Of a stretch of 45,398 nucleotides of DNA, positions 17,507 through 26,583 are shown one piece after another. Position 1 is the first letter of the stretch, and the number at the start of each line of letters is the position of its first letter. This stretch comes from Deltaproteobacteria bacterium (GTDB lineage Bacteria > Desulfobacterota > Dissulfuribacteria > Dissulfuribacterales > UBA5754). Position numbers and translations under genes: made by a program. The DNA lies in the NCBI GenBank assembly GCA_036574075.1, contig JAINCN010000059.1, positions 1 to 45,398 of the forward strand, in the 5' to 3' direction. Under the pieces are notes generated by a model. It saw nothing but the letters and a program-made list of their open reading frames with translations. It was not told where the DNA came from and made no database searches.

Positions 17507-18898
17507 ATGGCGATAAAGGTTACGCGGAAAAAACGGGATTCCGATTCCGGAAATTATATGGACCGACTCCTCGAAGAGGGCAAAAAGGGCACTCTTACCT
17601 ACGATGCCCTCAACAAGATCATTCCTGATGACATCAAGGATCCGGAAAAGATCGAGGAGGTCATGGATCTTCTCTATCAGAACAATATCGAGATCGCCGA
17701 AGGCGGATATCCAGCCATACTGTCCCGCATGGTGGGAGAGTCCACAGCCGAAAACGTTGAGGGCGAGTCAGTGGACATGGAGTCGGTCGAGGTGGAGGGA
17801 GTAGCAGCAGAGATTTCCGTACCTGAGGCCGAGGTGGAGGAATACGCGGAGCCGGAGGAGATCACGACGACCTATCTCCGTGAAATGGGACGCTATGAGC
17901 TTCTGACACCGGAAAGGGAGGAGGAGCTCAGCCGTATCATTCGGGATGGATTTAATGGCATCGTACAGGCCGTCATGGAGAGCGCCTCAGGGATTGAAGA
18001 GCTCCATTCCCTCCAGGAGCAGATCCGCCTATGGAAAAGACGGGATCCTTCTCTCAAGCCCAAGAAGACCCAGCTCAATTACCTGATCAAGGCCATTGAA
18101 GCCATGTCGCGTGCCCATGCCGACAACGAGGAAATCCAAGCGCTCTGCTCCTTAGCACGCGAACATCAAGAAAAAATAGAGCGTGCTAAGGACGAGATGA
18201 TCAATGCCAATCTGCGTCTCGTGGTCAGCATAGCCAAGCGCTACATGCACCAGGGGCTCTCCCTTGCGGATCTCATCCAGGAGGGGAACTTGGGACTCAT
18301 GCGGGCTGTTTTCCGTTTTGACTACACAAAAGGAAACAAGTTTTCCACATACGCAAGTTGGTGGATTCGGCAGGCCATCACCCGCGCCATCCTGGACAAG
18401 ACCCGTACCATCCGGCTCCCCGTACATTTCCTCGAGCTTCGGAGCCAGTTTTTCAAGGCCTTTTATACCCTTTTGAAGGAGTTCGGTAGGGAGCCCACGC
18501 CCCAGGAGATATCGGAATATACAGGGCTTCCCATGGAAAAGATCCTCTCCATCCTCGAGGCCTCCCGCGAGCCGGTCTCCCTCGAGACCCCTGTGGGGGA
18601 CGAGGACAGCACCCTTGGGGATTTCATCGAGAATCGGGACGCCGTCTCACCCTACGACTCCGTCAGGGACAAGGAGCTGACGGAGAGGATCAAGGCGATC
18701 CTCACGACCTTGAGCCCCAGGGAAGAAAAGATCATTCGGCTCCGTTTCGGCATCGGAGAGGACGGGGAATATACCCTCGAGGAGATAGGGAAACGCTTTA
18801 ATGTCTCCCGTGAACGCATCCGGCAGATCGAAAAGAAGGCCTTGAACCGCCTTCGGCATTCGAGCAGAAAGGATCGTCTCCGTTTCTTTATCGAATAG
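17507..18898 (+). CDS. rpoD: RpoD-family sigma-70 factor
   Basis: Directs RNA polymerase to promoters. The 463-aa product has region 1.1 (TLTYDALNKIIPDDIKDPEK, near 30-70), region 1.2 (TTYLREMGRYELLTPEREEE), an acidic linker, region 2 (NANLRLVVSIAKRYMHQGLS; LIQEGNLGLMRAV; KFSTYASWWIRQAITRAI), region 3 (EFGREPTPQEISEYTGLP) and region 4.2 with the helix-turn-helix YTLEEIGKRFNVSRERIRQIE. Presence of region 1.1 argues for the primary sigma. It is shorter than E. coli RpoD (613 aa) because the non-conserved insert is small. Substitutions such as RLPVHFLEL for the usual IRIPVHM leave a group-2 alternative possible. Confidence 0.85.
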   Translation: MAIKVTRKKRDSDSGNYMDRLLEEGKKGTLTYDALNKIIPDDIKDPEKIEEVMDLLYQNNIEIAEGGYPAILSRMVGESTAENVEGESVDMESVEVEGVAAEISVPEAEVEEYAEPEEITTTYLREMGRYELLTPEREEELSRIIRDGFNGIVQAVMESASGIEELHSLQEQIRLWKRRDPSLKPKKTQLNYLIKAIEAMSRAHADNEEIQALCSLAREHQEKIERAKDEMINANLRLVVSIAKRYMHQGLSLADLIQEGNLGLMRAVFRFDYTKGNKFSTYASWWIRQAITRAILDKTRTIRLPVHFLELRSQFFKAFYTLLKEFGREPTPQEISEYTGLPMEKILSILEASREPVSLETPVGDEDSTLGDFIENRDAVSPYDSVRDKELTERIKAILTTLSPREEKIIRLRFGIGEDGEYTLEEIGKRFNVSRERIRQIEKKALNRLRHSSRKDRLRFFIE

Positions 18899-18937
18899 AA
18901 CGATACAACGGCCCGCAAACCCACTATCATCAATATC

Positions 18938-20272
18938 ATGTTTGACACCCTTGCCGAAAGACTAAACACGGTATTCAAGCGACTCAAGGGGTATGGAAGG
19001 CTTTCCGAAGAAAACGTCGGAGAGGCCCTTCGGGAGGTAAGGCTTGCCCTCCTCGAGGCGGATGTCCATTTCCGAGTAGTCAAGGAACTGCTCGATCGCA
19101 TACGGGCGCGGGCGATAGGCCAGGAGGTCATGGAGAGTCTCACGCCCGGCCAGCAGGTGGTCAAGATCGTCCACGAAGAGCTGGTCAGGCTCCTCGGGGG
19201 CAAGGCCTCCGGGCTTGACCTCTCTGGTCGGCAGCCCGCCGTCCTCATGCTCGTCGGGCTTCAGGGCTCCGGCAAGACCACAACGGCGGCCAAGCTTGCC
19301 CGGTGGCTCAAGTCCAAGGGGCGCAGGCCCTATTTGGTCCCTGCGGATCTCCATCGCCCAGCCGCAATCGAGCAGCTCAAGACCTTAGGACGCCAGATCT
19401 CCGTCCCCGTCCATCCCACGGAGTCCGGCTCAACGCCCCTCGATGTCGTTAGGCAGGGCGTCTCACGCGCTGCCCTCGAGCACCTCGACACGGTGATTGT
19501 GGACACGGCCGGTCGGCTCCATGTGGATGAAGGTCTCATGGCAGAGCTTGCGGGCCTGAAGGAAGCGGTATCTCCCCAGGAGATCTTACTCGTAGTGGAT
19601 GCCATGACCGGACAGGAGGCAGTGACGATCGCCCAGAAATTCGATGCAGATCTGGGCCTGACGGGTTTCATCCTTACGAAGCTCGAGGGAGATGCCCGTG
19701 GAGGTGCGGCCCTTTCTATACAGTATGTCGTGGGCAAGGCCATCAAGTTCGTGGGCGTTGGGGAGAAACTCGACGCCTTAGAGGCGTTCCGACCCGAGGG
19801 CATGGCTAATCGCATCCTCGGCATGGGTGACGTCCTGAGCCTTGTCGAAAAGGTCCAGCAGGCCGTCGATCAGAAAAAGGCCTTGGAACTCCGGGAGAAG
19901 CTCCGGGCAGATTCATTCGATCTCGATGATTTCAAGGAGCAGATTCAGCAGATTCGAAAGCTCGGGAGTTTGGATCAGATCCTGTCCATGATTCCCGGAT
20001 TTTCCAAGATAAAGCAGCTCAAGGGGCTTGTGCCGGACGAAAAGGAGCTCGTGAAGATAGAGGCGATCATCAATTCCATGACGCGCGAGGAGCGCAGGAA
20101 TCACGCCATTATCAATGCGGCGCGTCGAAGACGTATAGCCTCGGGCAGCGGGACCTCAGTTCAGGACGTGAACAAACTCCTCAAAAACTATAGTGAAATG
20201 AACAAAATGCTCAAAAAAATGAAGCAAGGGAGGTTCCGCGGGCTTTCCCGGGGCTTGATGCCCTTTCCCTGA
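18938..20272 (+). CDS. ffh: Signal recognition particle GTPase
   Basis: Binds signal sequences of nascent membrane proteins and, with 4.5S RNA and FtsY, delivers ribosomes to the translocon. The 444-aa product has the N domain (LAERLNTVFKRLKGYGRLSE), G-domain motifs GLQGSGKTT (107-115), DTAGR, TKLEGDARGG, and the M domain with QIRKLGSLDQILSMIPG and a basic RNA-binding helix (RNHAIINAARRRRIASGSG). The C-terminal tail is short and basic. It lies upstream of rpsP, a common neighbourhood in bacteria, though a repeat separates them here. Confidence 0.96.
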   Translation: MFDTLAERLNTVFKRLKGYGRLSEENVGEALREVRLALLEADVHFRVVKELLDRIRARAIGQEVMESLTPGQQVVKIVHEELVRLLGGKASGLDLSGRQPAVLMLVGLQGSGKTTTAAKLARWLKSKGRRPYLVPADLHRPAAIEQLKTLGRQISVPVHPTESGSTPLDVVRQGVSRAALEHLDTVIVDTAGRLHVDEGLMAELAGLKEAVSPQEILLVVDAMTGQEAVTIAQKFDADLGLTGFILTKLEGDARGGAALSIQYVVGKAIKFVGVGEKLDALEAFRPEGMANRILGMGDVLSLVEKVQQAVDQKKALELREKLRADSFDLDDFKEQIQQIRKLGSLDQILSMIPGFSKIKQLKGLVPDEKELVKIEAIINSMTREERRNHAIINAARRRRIASGSGTSVQDVNKLLKNYSEMNKMLKKMKQGRFRGLSRGLMPFP

Positions 20273-20346
20273 GGCCATTTCTTCAAGGTTCACTTAAGTA
20301 TCGATTATTTTTGTAATTCATGATATGATCGCCACAAGAACCTTTA

Positions 20347-20491
20347 CCTGAATCCGTGATGAGATATGCACTCAACCTTTCGATTTCACAGCATAAGCCT
20401 ACGGCCGGGGTTGTGGATGGAGGCGCCCATGGACGGGGGGGCTATTTGCTGCACGGAATAGATACCCAGAACGTCGGCTCACGGATTCAGG
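20347..20491 (+). repeat. Palindromic element, shortened copy 4 (145 bp)
   Basis: Ends are CCTGAATCC and GGATTCAGG as in the 175-bp copies. The left arm is type B (GATATGCACTCAACCTTTCG). About 30 bp are missing, mainly from the central and right inner arm. No target duplication is visible. It sits in the ffh-rpsP gap (20273-20531), 40 bases before the rpsP start and so inside its leader if rpsP is transcribed from ffh. Confidence 0.82.
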
Positions 20492-20531
20492 TGATAGCTA
20501 ATAGCTGCCTTATGGATAAAAGGAGGAATAC

Positions 20532-20792
20532 ATGTCGGTGAGAATACGGCTCGCGCGTGGCGGGCGAAAGAAAAAACCATTTTATCGAGTGGTGGCGGCC
20601 CATGTGGAATCCAAGCGGGATGGCCGTTACCTGGATATTCTCGGCACATACGATCCCCTCAAGGATCCTGCCGAGTTCGTTGTTGATCAGAAAAAACTCG
20701 GATATTGGTTGGGTCAGGGCGCGGAGCCGACGGATACGGTCAGGAGCCTTATCAAGAAAACAGGCGCCCTTTCTTCCGGCACTTCGGCCTGA
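20532..20792 (+). CDS. rpsP: 30S ribosomal protein S16
   Basis: Small-subunit protein needed for 30S assembly. The 86-aa product starts SVRIRLARGGRKKKPFYRVV and has LDILGTYDP and GAEPTDTVRSLIKK, all S16 signatures. AAAAGGAGG lies 8 bases before the ATG. First gene of the ribosome/RNA-processing operon. Confidence 0.97.
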   Translation: MSVRIRLARGGRKKKPFYRVVAAHVESKRDGRYLDILGTYDPLKDPAEFVVDQKKLGYWLGQGAEPTDTVRSLIKKTGALSSGTSA

Positions 20793-20829
20793 TTTTGTCC
20801 CCTGTGACACGAGCCGGCGGATTAGGAAT

Positions 20830-21060
20830 GTGAAGGAACTCGTCGAATATATTGCCACCGCATTGGTGGATGATGCGGATGCCGTCCGGGTTCAGGAAGT
20901 GGAAAAGGGCGGTTCTACGGTCATCGAGCTGGTGGTAGCCAAGGAAGACGTGGGCAAGGTGGTGGGAAAGCATGGACGCACGGCCAAGGCCATTCGGACC
21001 CTCCTGTCTGTTTCCTCTGCCAAGCATGGCAAAAGGGCCGGTCTCGAGATCATAGAATAG
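20830..21060 (+). CDS. khpA: KH-domain RNA-binding protein KhpA
   Basis: Small RNA-binding protein thought to act with KhpB/Jag in RNA metabolism. The 76-aa product is a single KH domain with the GxxG loop in VVGKHGRTAKAIRTLL. The GTG at 20830 is used: the frame is open further upstream, but that part only shadows rpsP. The rpsP-khpA-rimM-trmD order is the standard one. Confidence 0.93.
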   Translation: MKELVEYIATALVDDADAVRVQEVEKGGSTVIELVVAKEDVGKVVGKHGRTAKAIRTLLSVSSAKHGKRAGLEIIE

Positions 21061-21066
21061 TCTTTC

Positions 21067-21597
21067 ATGGGCCAGGAAAAGCCCTGTGTCGCCATCGGAC
21101 GGATCTTCAAGGCCCATGGCCTGAATGGTGACGTCATCCTTGCATCCTACTCAGAGGCCGAGGATGTCTTTCCCTATGACAGGGTCTGCTTCAAGGATGC
21201 ACGCGGCAGGATGTTATCGAAGGGTGTCCTCCGTGTGCGGCCCGTCAAGCAGGGTCATTTTCGCATCCGCTTCGAGGGCGTCCGGGATCGAACGGCTGCG
21301 GAAGGCCTCGTCGGCCAAGAGGTCTTCATCTTTGAAGAGCAGCTTCCTGCCGTTTCTCCCGGGGAATATTACTGGAAGGATCTCATGGGGATCCAGGTCC
21401 GGACCCTTGCGGGTGAACGTATCGGGGCCGTCAGGTCCATATTTCGCACGGCCGCTCACGATGTCTATGTCGTCGGAAGCGGAGAGCAGGAGGTGCTCGT
21501 TCCTGCGGTGGACGCATTCATTCGAGAGGTGGATCTGGAGCGAAGGGTCATGACGGTCGACCTTCCGGCTGGTCTTGCCGACGGCGATGCTCTTTGA
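21067..21597 (+). CDS. rimM: 16S rRNA processing/30S maturation factor RimM
   Basis: Assists late maturation of the 30S head by binding S19. The 176-aa product has the N-terminal barrel (VAIGRIFKAHGLNGDVILAS) and the PRC-barrel half (GEYYWKDLMGIQVRTLAGE; EVLVPAVDAFIREVDLERR). It starts 6 bases after khpA and overlaps trmD by 11 bases. Confidence 0.95.
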   Translation: MGQEKPCVAIGRIFKAHGLNGDVILASYSEAEDVFPYDRVCFKDARGRMLSKGVLRVRPVKQGHFRIRFEGVRDRTAAEGLVGQEVFIFEEQLPAVSPGEYYWKDLMGIQVRTLAGERIGAVRSIFRTAAHDVYVVGSGEQEVLVPAVDAFIREVDLERRVMTVDLPAGLADGDAL

Positions 21598-22318
21598 CAT
21601 TGTTACTATTTTCCCGGATTTTTTTCGGTCCCCCCTGGAGGAAGGGGTCCTTCACCGGGCTATCTCTCAGGGGATCGTTCGTGTGAGGACCACGAATCTG
21701 CGCGACTTTGCAACCGATCGGCATCGGACCGTGGACGACCGCCCGTATGGCGGGGGGGATGGCATGGTCATGAAGCCCGAACCCCTTCATGCCGCCATCG
21801 AGCACCTGAAATCGGACGGTGAGGCAGGGCCGGTCATCCTTTTGAGTCCGAGAGGGGAGCTCCTGGATCAGGCTAAGGTCCGGGAGCTGGCCTGCTTCCC
21901 CCGGATCATCCTCGTCTGCGGGCGTTATGAGGGCGTTGACGAACGTTTTCGGGAATGTTGCGCAGACCTTGAACTGTCTATCGGCGACTACATACTCACT
22001 GGGGGGGAGATCGCCGCCCTCGTAGTGATCGACTCGGTGAGCAGGCATGTCCCGGGTGTGCTGGGCTGTGAGACGTCCGCCGAGGAAGAGTCGTTCACTG
22101 ACGGTCTCCTCGAGTATCCCCAATATACCCGTCCACCTGTCTTCCACGGGATGGCCGTTCCCGAGGTCCTTGTGTCCGGGGATCATGCCCGCATTGCCCG
22201 CTGGCGGAGGAACGAGGCGCTTCGAATCACGTTGGAGAGAAGGCCTGAACTCCTCCGCACCGCCCGTCTCACCCAAGAGGACCGGGAAGAGCTTCGGCGC
22301 CTCGGGTGGCCGTCGTGA
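21587..22318 (+). CDS. trmD: tRNA (guanine-N1)-methyltransferase
   Basis: Methylates G37 of tRNAs that read CNN-type codons, preventing frameshifts; a SAM trefoil-knot dimer. The 243-aa product has FDIVTIFPDFF, the knot segments LVCGRYEGVDERF and SIGDYILTGGE, and the C-terminal helical domain ending LRRLGWPS. The start is ATG 21587 inside the rimM end. Confidence 0.96.
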   Translation: MLFDIVTIFPDFFRSPLEEGVLHRAISQGIVRVRTTNLRDFATDRHRTVDDRPYGGGDGMVMKPEPLHAAIEHLKSDGEAGPVILLSPRGELLDQAKVRELACFPRIILVCGRYEGVDERFRECCADLELSIGDYILTGGEIAALVVIDSVSRHVPGVLGCETSAEEESFTDGLLEYPQYTRPPVFHGMAVPEVLVSGDHARIARWRRNEALRITLERRPELLRTARLTQEDREELRRLGWPS

Positions 22319-22902
22319 CGGTCTCCATCGCCCTTCTCCATTATCCTGTACTGAACAGATTCGGGGATACCATAGCATCCGCAGTGACCAATCTGGATAT
22401 CCACGACCTCGCCAGGCTCGCACGCACCTATGGGATAAGCCGTTTTTTTGTAGTCACGCCCATTGCCGAGCAACAGGATCTCGTGCGTGAACTCGTAGGG
22501 CATTGGACGGGAAGTGGCGCTGTCGCCAACCCGGACCGGAAATCCGCCATGGAACTCGTCTCCATTGCCACCGATCTCCATGAGGTTCGGGAAATGATAC
22601 AGAAGAAGGCGGATTATACCGAACCAATGAGGATATATGCCACATCAGCCAGGTGGGAGACATGCCCCAAAACGGTTCCCTGGCATGTCGTTCGGGAGGA
22701 AATGACCATGAAACGCCGTCATGGCCTCATACTTTTTGGCACTGCATCCGGGCTTTCTGAAGAGGTCATGGGTGAGGTGGATGGGATCCTCCCGCCCATC
22801 CGGGGTGTGGGGGAATACAATCATCTTTCCGTCCGGGCTGCGGCAGCCATAACCTTGGACAGACTTTTCGGTGAAAACAGACGATGGGGGTATGCAAAAT
22901 AG
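22315..22902 (+). CDS. SAM-dependent RNA methyltransferase family protein (TrmD-RplS linked)
   Basis: Belongs to the small SPOUT-like family that often lies between trmD and rplS in Desulfobacterota and related groups; the RNA target is not established. The 195-aa product has an N-terminal segment (IALLHYPVLNRFGDTIASAV), RTYGISRFFVVTP, and the C-terminal knot-like end GLSEEVMGEVDGILPPIRGV...YNHLSVRAAAAITLDRLFG. The GTG at 22315 overlaps the trmD stop; GTG 22306 is an alternative. Confidence 0.8.
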   Translation: MTVSIALLHYPVLNRFGDTIASAVTNLDIHDLARLARTYGISRFFVVTPIAEQQDLVRELVGHWTGSGAVANPDRKSAMELVSIATDLHEVREMIQKKADYTEPMRIYATSARWETCPKTVPWHVVREEMTMKRRHGLILFGTASGLSEEVMGEVDGILPPIRGVGEYNHLSVRAAAAITLDRLFGENRRWGYAK

Positions 22903-22958
22903 AAATGAATGGAGTATTTTTATAATTTTCCGATTTTTAATCAGGAGGGACAGGCCCA

Positions 22959-23312
22959 ATGGATATCATACGTAGGATCGAAAGCGAGGAGATGCGGATG
23001 GACATCCCGGAGTTCCGCCCCGGGGACAGCGTCCGCGTCTCTGTAAAGATCCAGGAGACCGAGGAAAAGGAACGTATACAGGTCTTCGAGGGGATCGTCA
23101 TCGCCAGGAGGGGAAGTGGCTTCAACGAGACCTTCACCGTACGCAAGGTGTCTTACGGGGTCGGGGTCGAGAGGACCTTTCCCATCCACTCGCCCCGCCT
23201 CGAAAAGATAGAGCTTCTGGAGTCCGGACGTGGAAACCGTGCGAAATTCTATTATATACGCGGGCTCAAGGCGAAAACCGTCCGGCACAAGACCCGGGCG
23301 CGTACTTTGTGA
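22959..23312 (+). CDS. rplS: 50S ribosomal protein L19
   Basis: Large-subunit protein at the 30S interface. The 117-aa product has [38 protein letters not shown] and the basic end [26 protein letters not shown] lies before the ATG. Confidence 0.97.
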   Translation: MDIIRRIESEEMRMDIPEFRPGDSVRVSVKIQETEEKERIQVFEGIVIARRGSGFNETFTVRKVSYGVGVERTFPIHSPRLEKIELLESGRGNRAKFYYIRGLKAKTVRHKTRARTL

Positions 23313-23313
23313 C

Positions 23314-23943
23314 GTGAGCGGACCTGCGGTTTCCGGCCCTCCGGACCTTTTCGGGTTTGACCGCTTCTGGTGGGACCAGGGGCGTATCCATGTGGCGGGC
23401 GTCGATGAGGTCGGACGCGGATGTCTCGCTGGCCCGGTTGTTGCCTGCGCTGTTGTGATTCCGCCTCATGAGCGCATTCCGGGCGTGATGGATTCAAAGG
23501 CGCTTTCTCCGTCCGAACGCCTCCGGCTCCACAGGATCATCATGGAGAAGGCATGGGCGGTCGCCCTTGCCGAGGTCCCGGCTGAAGAGATAGACCGGGT
23601 CAATATCAGGAGAGCGAGTCTCGAGGCCATGCGTCAGGCCATCGAGGGCCTGGCTGTCATGCCCGATCTCGTGCTCGTGGACGGAAACGCCCCGGTTGAC
23701 CATCCCGCACCCCAACTGACGGTTGTTGGCGGGGACGGCCGGTCCCAGTGTATTGCTGCAGCGTCCATCGTGGCCAAGGTCCACAGGGATCGCATCATGG
23801 AGGGATACGACCGTCGCTATCCTGGCTATGACTTTGCCAGGCACAAGGGGTACCCCACTCGGACGCACCGGGATGCCATCAGGCGTCTGGGCGTCCTGCC
23901 CATCCATCGAAGGACCTTTCGGGGGGTCTCCGATGTGTGCTAA
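23314..23943 (+). CDS. rnhB: Ribonuclease HII
   Basis: Cleaves the RNA strand of RNA/DNA hybrids and misincorporated ribonucleotides. The 209-aa product (GTG start one base after the rplS stop) has the catalytic VDEVGRGCLAGPV (Asp31, Glu32), DSKALSPSERLRL, LVDGNAP and AASIVAKVHRDRIM. The C-terminal HKGYPTRTHRDAI motif is typical. The frame extends upstream over rplS, but that part is a shadow. Confidence 0.95.
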   Translation: MSGPAVSGPPDLFGFDRFWWDQGRIHVAGVDEVGRGCLAGPVVACAVVIPPHERIPGVMDSKALSPSERLRLHRIIMEKAWAVALAEVPAEEIDRVNIRRASLEAMRQAIEGLAVMPDLVLVDGNAPVDHPAPQLTVVGGDGRSQCIAAASIVAKVHRDRIMEGYDRRYPGYDFARHKGYPTRTHRDAIRRLGVLPIHRRTFRGVSDVC

Positions 23944-24352
23944 GGCCTCCATGTCCACGGGTGCGTCTTCTGTCCCTTCGGTCAAGACCCTGGGCAAGAG
24001 GGCCGAGGATCTGGCCGCCGGATATTTTCGTGATCGCGGGTACCGAATCCTTCATCAAGGCTACCGGACCCGTTTGGGCGAGATCGACCTCATCCTCGAG
24101 GACAAGGACAGGGAGATCGTCTTTGTCGAGGTCAAGGCCCGCTCATCCGAACGCTACGGCCTGCCCCAGGAGGCGGTGAACCCCCGGAAGCAGCGCCAGA
24201 TCGCACGAACGGCCCTCCAATATCTGCAGGAGCGTGGGCTTCCCCACAGGGACGTCCGATTCGACATCCTCGCCATCCGTTTCTGTGGCAGGAGGCCCCT
24301 TTTTGACCATATAACCCGTGCATTTGGCGGTGAGGCACTGGAAACGCTATGA
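23933..24352 (+). CDS. yraN: UPF0102 (YraN) endonuclease-like protein
   Basis: Small protein of the restriction-endonuclease-like fold; function unknown, usually next to rnhB. The 139-aa product has LGKRAEDLAAGYFRDRGYRIL and the putative active-site pattern GEIDLI...IVFVEVKAR. The ATG at 23933 is picked for its GGGGGG ribosome site; it overlaps rnhB by 11 bases. The stop overlaps the next gene by 4 (ATGA). Confidence 0.88.
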   Translation: MCAKASMSTGASSVPSVKTLGKRAEDLAAGYFRDRGYRILHQGYRTRLGEIDLILEDKDREIVFVEVKARSSERYGLPQEAVNPRKQRQIARTALQYLQERGLPHRDVRFDILAIRFCGRRPLFDHITRAFGGEALETL

Positions 24353-25719
24353 CCTTGAGACTCCAGCGGGATATCTCGACCATCAAGAATACCCTCCTTC
24401 AAATGTCGTCACTCGTCGAGGAGGCGGTCAAGAGCGCCCTCCTGGCATGCCAGCAGCAGAACCCGGATCTGGCCCGGTTGGTCATCGAGAGGGACGAAGA
24501 GATCGACGCCATACAGATGAAGATCGATGAATACGTGCTCGAAGCCCTGGCCCTTCAGCAACCCATGGCCGTGGATCTCCGGTTCCTGACCTCGGCCCAG
24601 CAGATCGCCGGTCAGCTCGAACGGGTGGGTGACCATGCGGTGAACCTCTCCGAGGAGATCGTCCATATCATGGGCAAGACGGGTTCTGTCTGCATCCTGT
24701 CGCCTGGTCTGCGCGACATGGCGAACCTTGCCGTGTCCATGCTCGCGGACAGCATAAACGCCTTTGTCTATGGAGACAGCGCCCTTGCCCGTGAGGTGCG
24801 AATGCGGGACAAAAGGGTGGACGAACTATATCGTCACGTCTTTACGGAAGAGATCACCTCTATGCAGCAGGGCGGCCACGAGATCGTGCCCGGAGTCTAT
24901 CTCATCATCCTGGCACTCAACATCGAACGGATCGCCGATCTGGCGACGAATATCGCAGAGGACGTCATATATCTCGTCGAGGGCCGTCTTGTTCGCCATG
25001 ACGAGTCTGAAGTATCCGATGTCCACGGGAAGGCGAAAAAGGAAATGGACAAGGAAGGAATCTGTGAAAAGAAGGGGAGACCCGAGCCCCTCGAATGTCT
25101 CGAACGCCATGCCAAATATGTGTGCGATGCCCTCGATCACTCCATGCGCGCGTTCACGGCCTACTGCGATGGAGACAGTGAAGGTTTTCGTCTATATCTC
25201 GAAAAGACCCGGGAATTGGAGCAGGCGGCGGACCTTGTCAAGCGCAACGTCCGTTCCCACCTCCCCAAGGGGGTCATCATGCCCATAGACAAGTTCGAAC
25301 TCTTTCAGTACCTGAACGAGCAGGACGACGTGGCCAACACCGCCGAGGACATAATGGACTGGCTTTCCTACCGGACGGTGGTCATTGGAGAATCACTCAA
25401 GAGGGAGTATCACCGGCTCTACAGCCAGTGTATCAACATAACAGGCATGCTTTTCGATATCATCAAGGACGCCAGGGCTTATTTCCAGGTGGGTGACGAA
25501 GAGGTAAGGGTGCGGATGAAGCGGGAGATCCGACGCATGCGGGACGAAGAGACCAAGGCGGACGGCATGGAGCATCGGATCAAGCAGATCATCTTCGATA
25601 CCTATGCTGAAGACCTTTTTCCTGTCTATTTTCTCGTGCGTCTCGTGGAGCTCATCGGAAGGACCGCTGACCATGCGGTGGGGGCCGCGGATGTCATGAG
25701 GTCCATGATCGCACGCTGA
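24349..25719 (+). CDS. PhoU-DUF47 fusion, phosphate-transport regulator
   Basis: The 456-aa product joins two related helical-bundle families. Residues 1 to about 215 are a PhoU domain (TLRLQRDISTIKNTLLQMSSLVEEAV; AQQIAGQLERVGDHAVNLSE; LNIERIADLATNIAED), and about 235-456 are a DUF47/TIGR00153 domain (LPKGVIMPIDKFELFQYLNE, QDDVANTAEDIMDWLSYRTV). PhoU represses Pho signalling through the Pst transporter; DUF47 proteins accompany Pit-type phosphate permeases. One polypeptide could thus serve both systems, but no pst, pho or pit gene is in view. ATGA overlap couples it to yraN. Convergent with the methyltransferase gene, 6 bases away. Confidence 0.85.
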   Translation: MTLRLQRDISTIKNTLLQMSSLVEEAVKSALLACQQQNPDLARLVIERDEEIDAIQMKIDEYVLEALALQQPMAVDLRFLTSAQQIAGQLERVGDHAVNLSEEIVHIMGKTGSVCILSPGLRDMANLAVSMLADSINAFVYGDSALAREVRMRDKRVDELYRHVFTEEITSMQQGGHEIVPGVYLIILALNIERIADLATNIAEDVIYLVEGRLVRHDESEVSDVHGKAKKEMDKEGICEKKGRPEPLECLERHAKYVCDALDHSMRAFTAYCDGDSEGFRLYLEKTRELEQAADLVKRNVRSHLPKGVIMPIDKFELFQYLNEQDDVANTAEDIMDWLSYRTVVIGESLKREYHRLYSQCINITGMLFDIIKDARAYFQVGDEEVRVRMKREIRRMRDEETKADGMEHRIKQIIFDTYAEDLFPVYFLVRLVELIGRTADHAVGAADVMRSMIAR

Positions 25720-25725
25720 GGGACT

Positions 25726-26583
25726 TCAGCAGGCTCCTGTCCCCGCCTCCTTGTCCACGAGAAGAAACGCCGTCCTGACCTGCGTTTTCACCGTGATCAT
25801 CCCGTCTGCGGCCCTTGTCCGGACCGCTTCTTGTACGGCGTTCTTTTCTGCATCGCTCAGCGGCCGGCGCATCTCCATCTGCCAGAGGAGGTTTTCCGCC
25901 TGTCTCTGCCAGGGACGTGTCCGTTCCCAACAGCCGTGAAAGAAGCGCAGGTCAGGCGCATATCCACGTGCATAGAGGTAATTGAAGGGGATCATGACAT
26001 CCACCCGGTGACGTTCCGGGGCCGATCCCAGGACCTCCCGGGCGATCTCCTCGTGCAGGACGTTTTTCTTCACCCCAGCCCACGAGACAATGGCGAAAAA
26101 ACGGCGGGACGCATCCAGCATGCGGTCGATTTCGTCAAGGGACCTAAGGAGAGGGGTCAGTGAAACAAATACGAGGTCGAAGCGCTCCGCCGGTGTGTAT
26201 TCCCGCCAGTCTGCCGTGACCATTTGGATGTTGGAGATACCCAGTCTGCGCCGTTTTTCCTCGAGACGTTGGAGCATGGCACTGGATATGTCGAGGGCCG
26301 TGACAGACCGGCAAAAGGGCGCCATTCGAAGGGCATAGGTGCCGGTGCCGCATGCGATGTCGAGGACGGTCTTTTCTGGTGCGACGGCCCCACACGCCCG
26401 AAGAGATGCGAGCACGCATTCCACCTGCTGCATGTAGTCGTGACATGCCTCCAGGTCGTCATAATCCCGGGCAGCCCTGTCCCAGATCTCACCGGAAAAT
26501 GCGGGGGAACGGCTTCCATCTCCGAGGGCAGAGCTGGCATATTCCCGCCAGAATTCAGGTGTGTCCGGTTTTTTTGAGCACAT
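25726..26583 (-). CDS. Class I SAM-dependent methyltransferase (FmdE-linked)
   Basis: The 285-aa cytoplasmic enzyme has the SAM-binding motif VLDIACGTGTYALRMA (73-88), the acidic partner ALDISSAML, and a post-IV region ERFDLVFVSLTPLL. The substrate cannot be told. The ATG at 26583 is chosen for AGGAGG 8 bases upstream; the frame also has a GTG at 26592. It is divergent from fmdE, with a 228-base shared region. A second methyltransferase of similar build lies in the TonB/ABC cluster at 40815, so this type may have a metal-linked role. Confidence 0.85.
   Translation of the reverse strand: MCSKKPDTPEFWREYASSALGDGSRSPAFSGEIWDRAARDYDDLEACHDYMQQVECVLASLRACGAVAPEKTVLDIACGTGTYALRMAPFCRSVTALDISSAMLQRLEEKRRRLGISNIQMVTADWREYTPAERFDLVFVSLTPLLRSLDEIDRMLDASRRFFAIVSWAGVKKNVLHEEIAREVLGSAPERHRVDVMIPFNYLYARGYAPDLRFFHGCWERTRPWQRQAENLLWQMEMRRPLSDAEKNAVQEAVRTRAADGMITVKTQVRTAFLLVDKEAGTGAC

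Noticed and set aside
20315-20330. A sigma-70 -10 box (TATGAT) ahead of rpsP
   Set aside because: No acceptable -35 hexamer at the right distance and a repeat lies between it and the gene.
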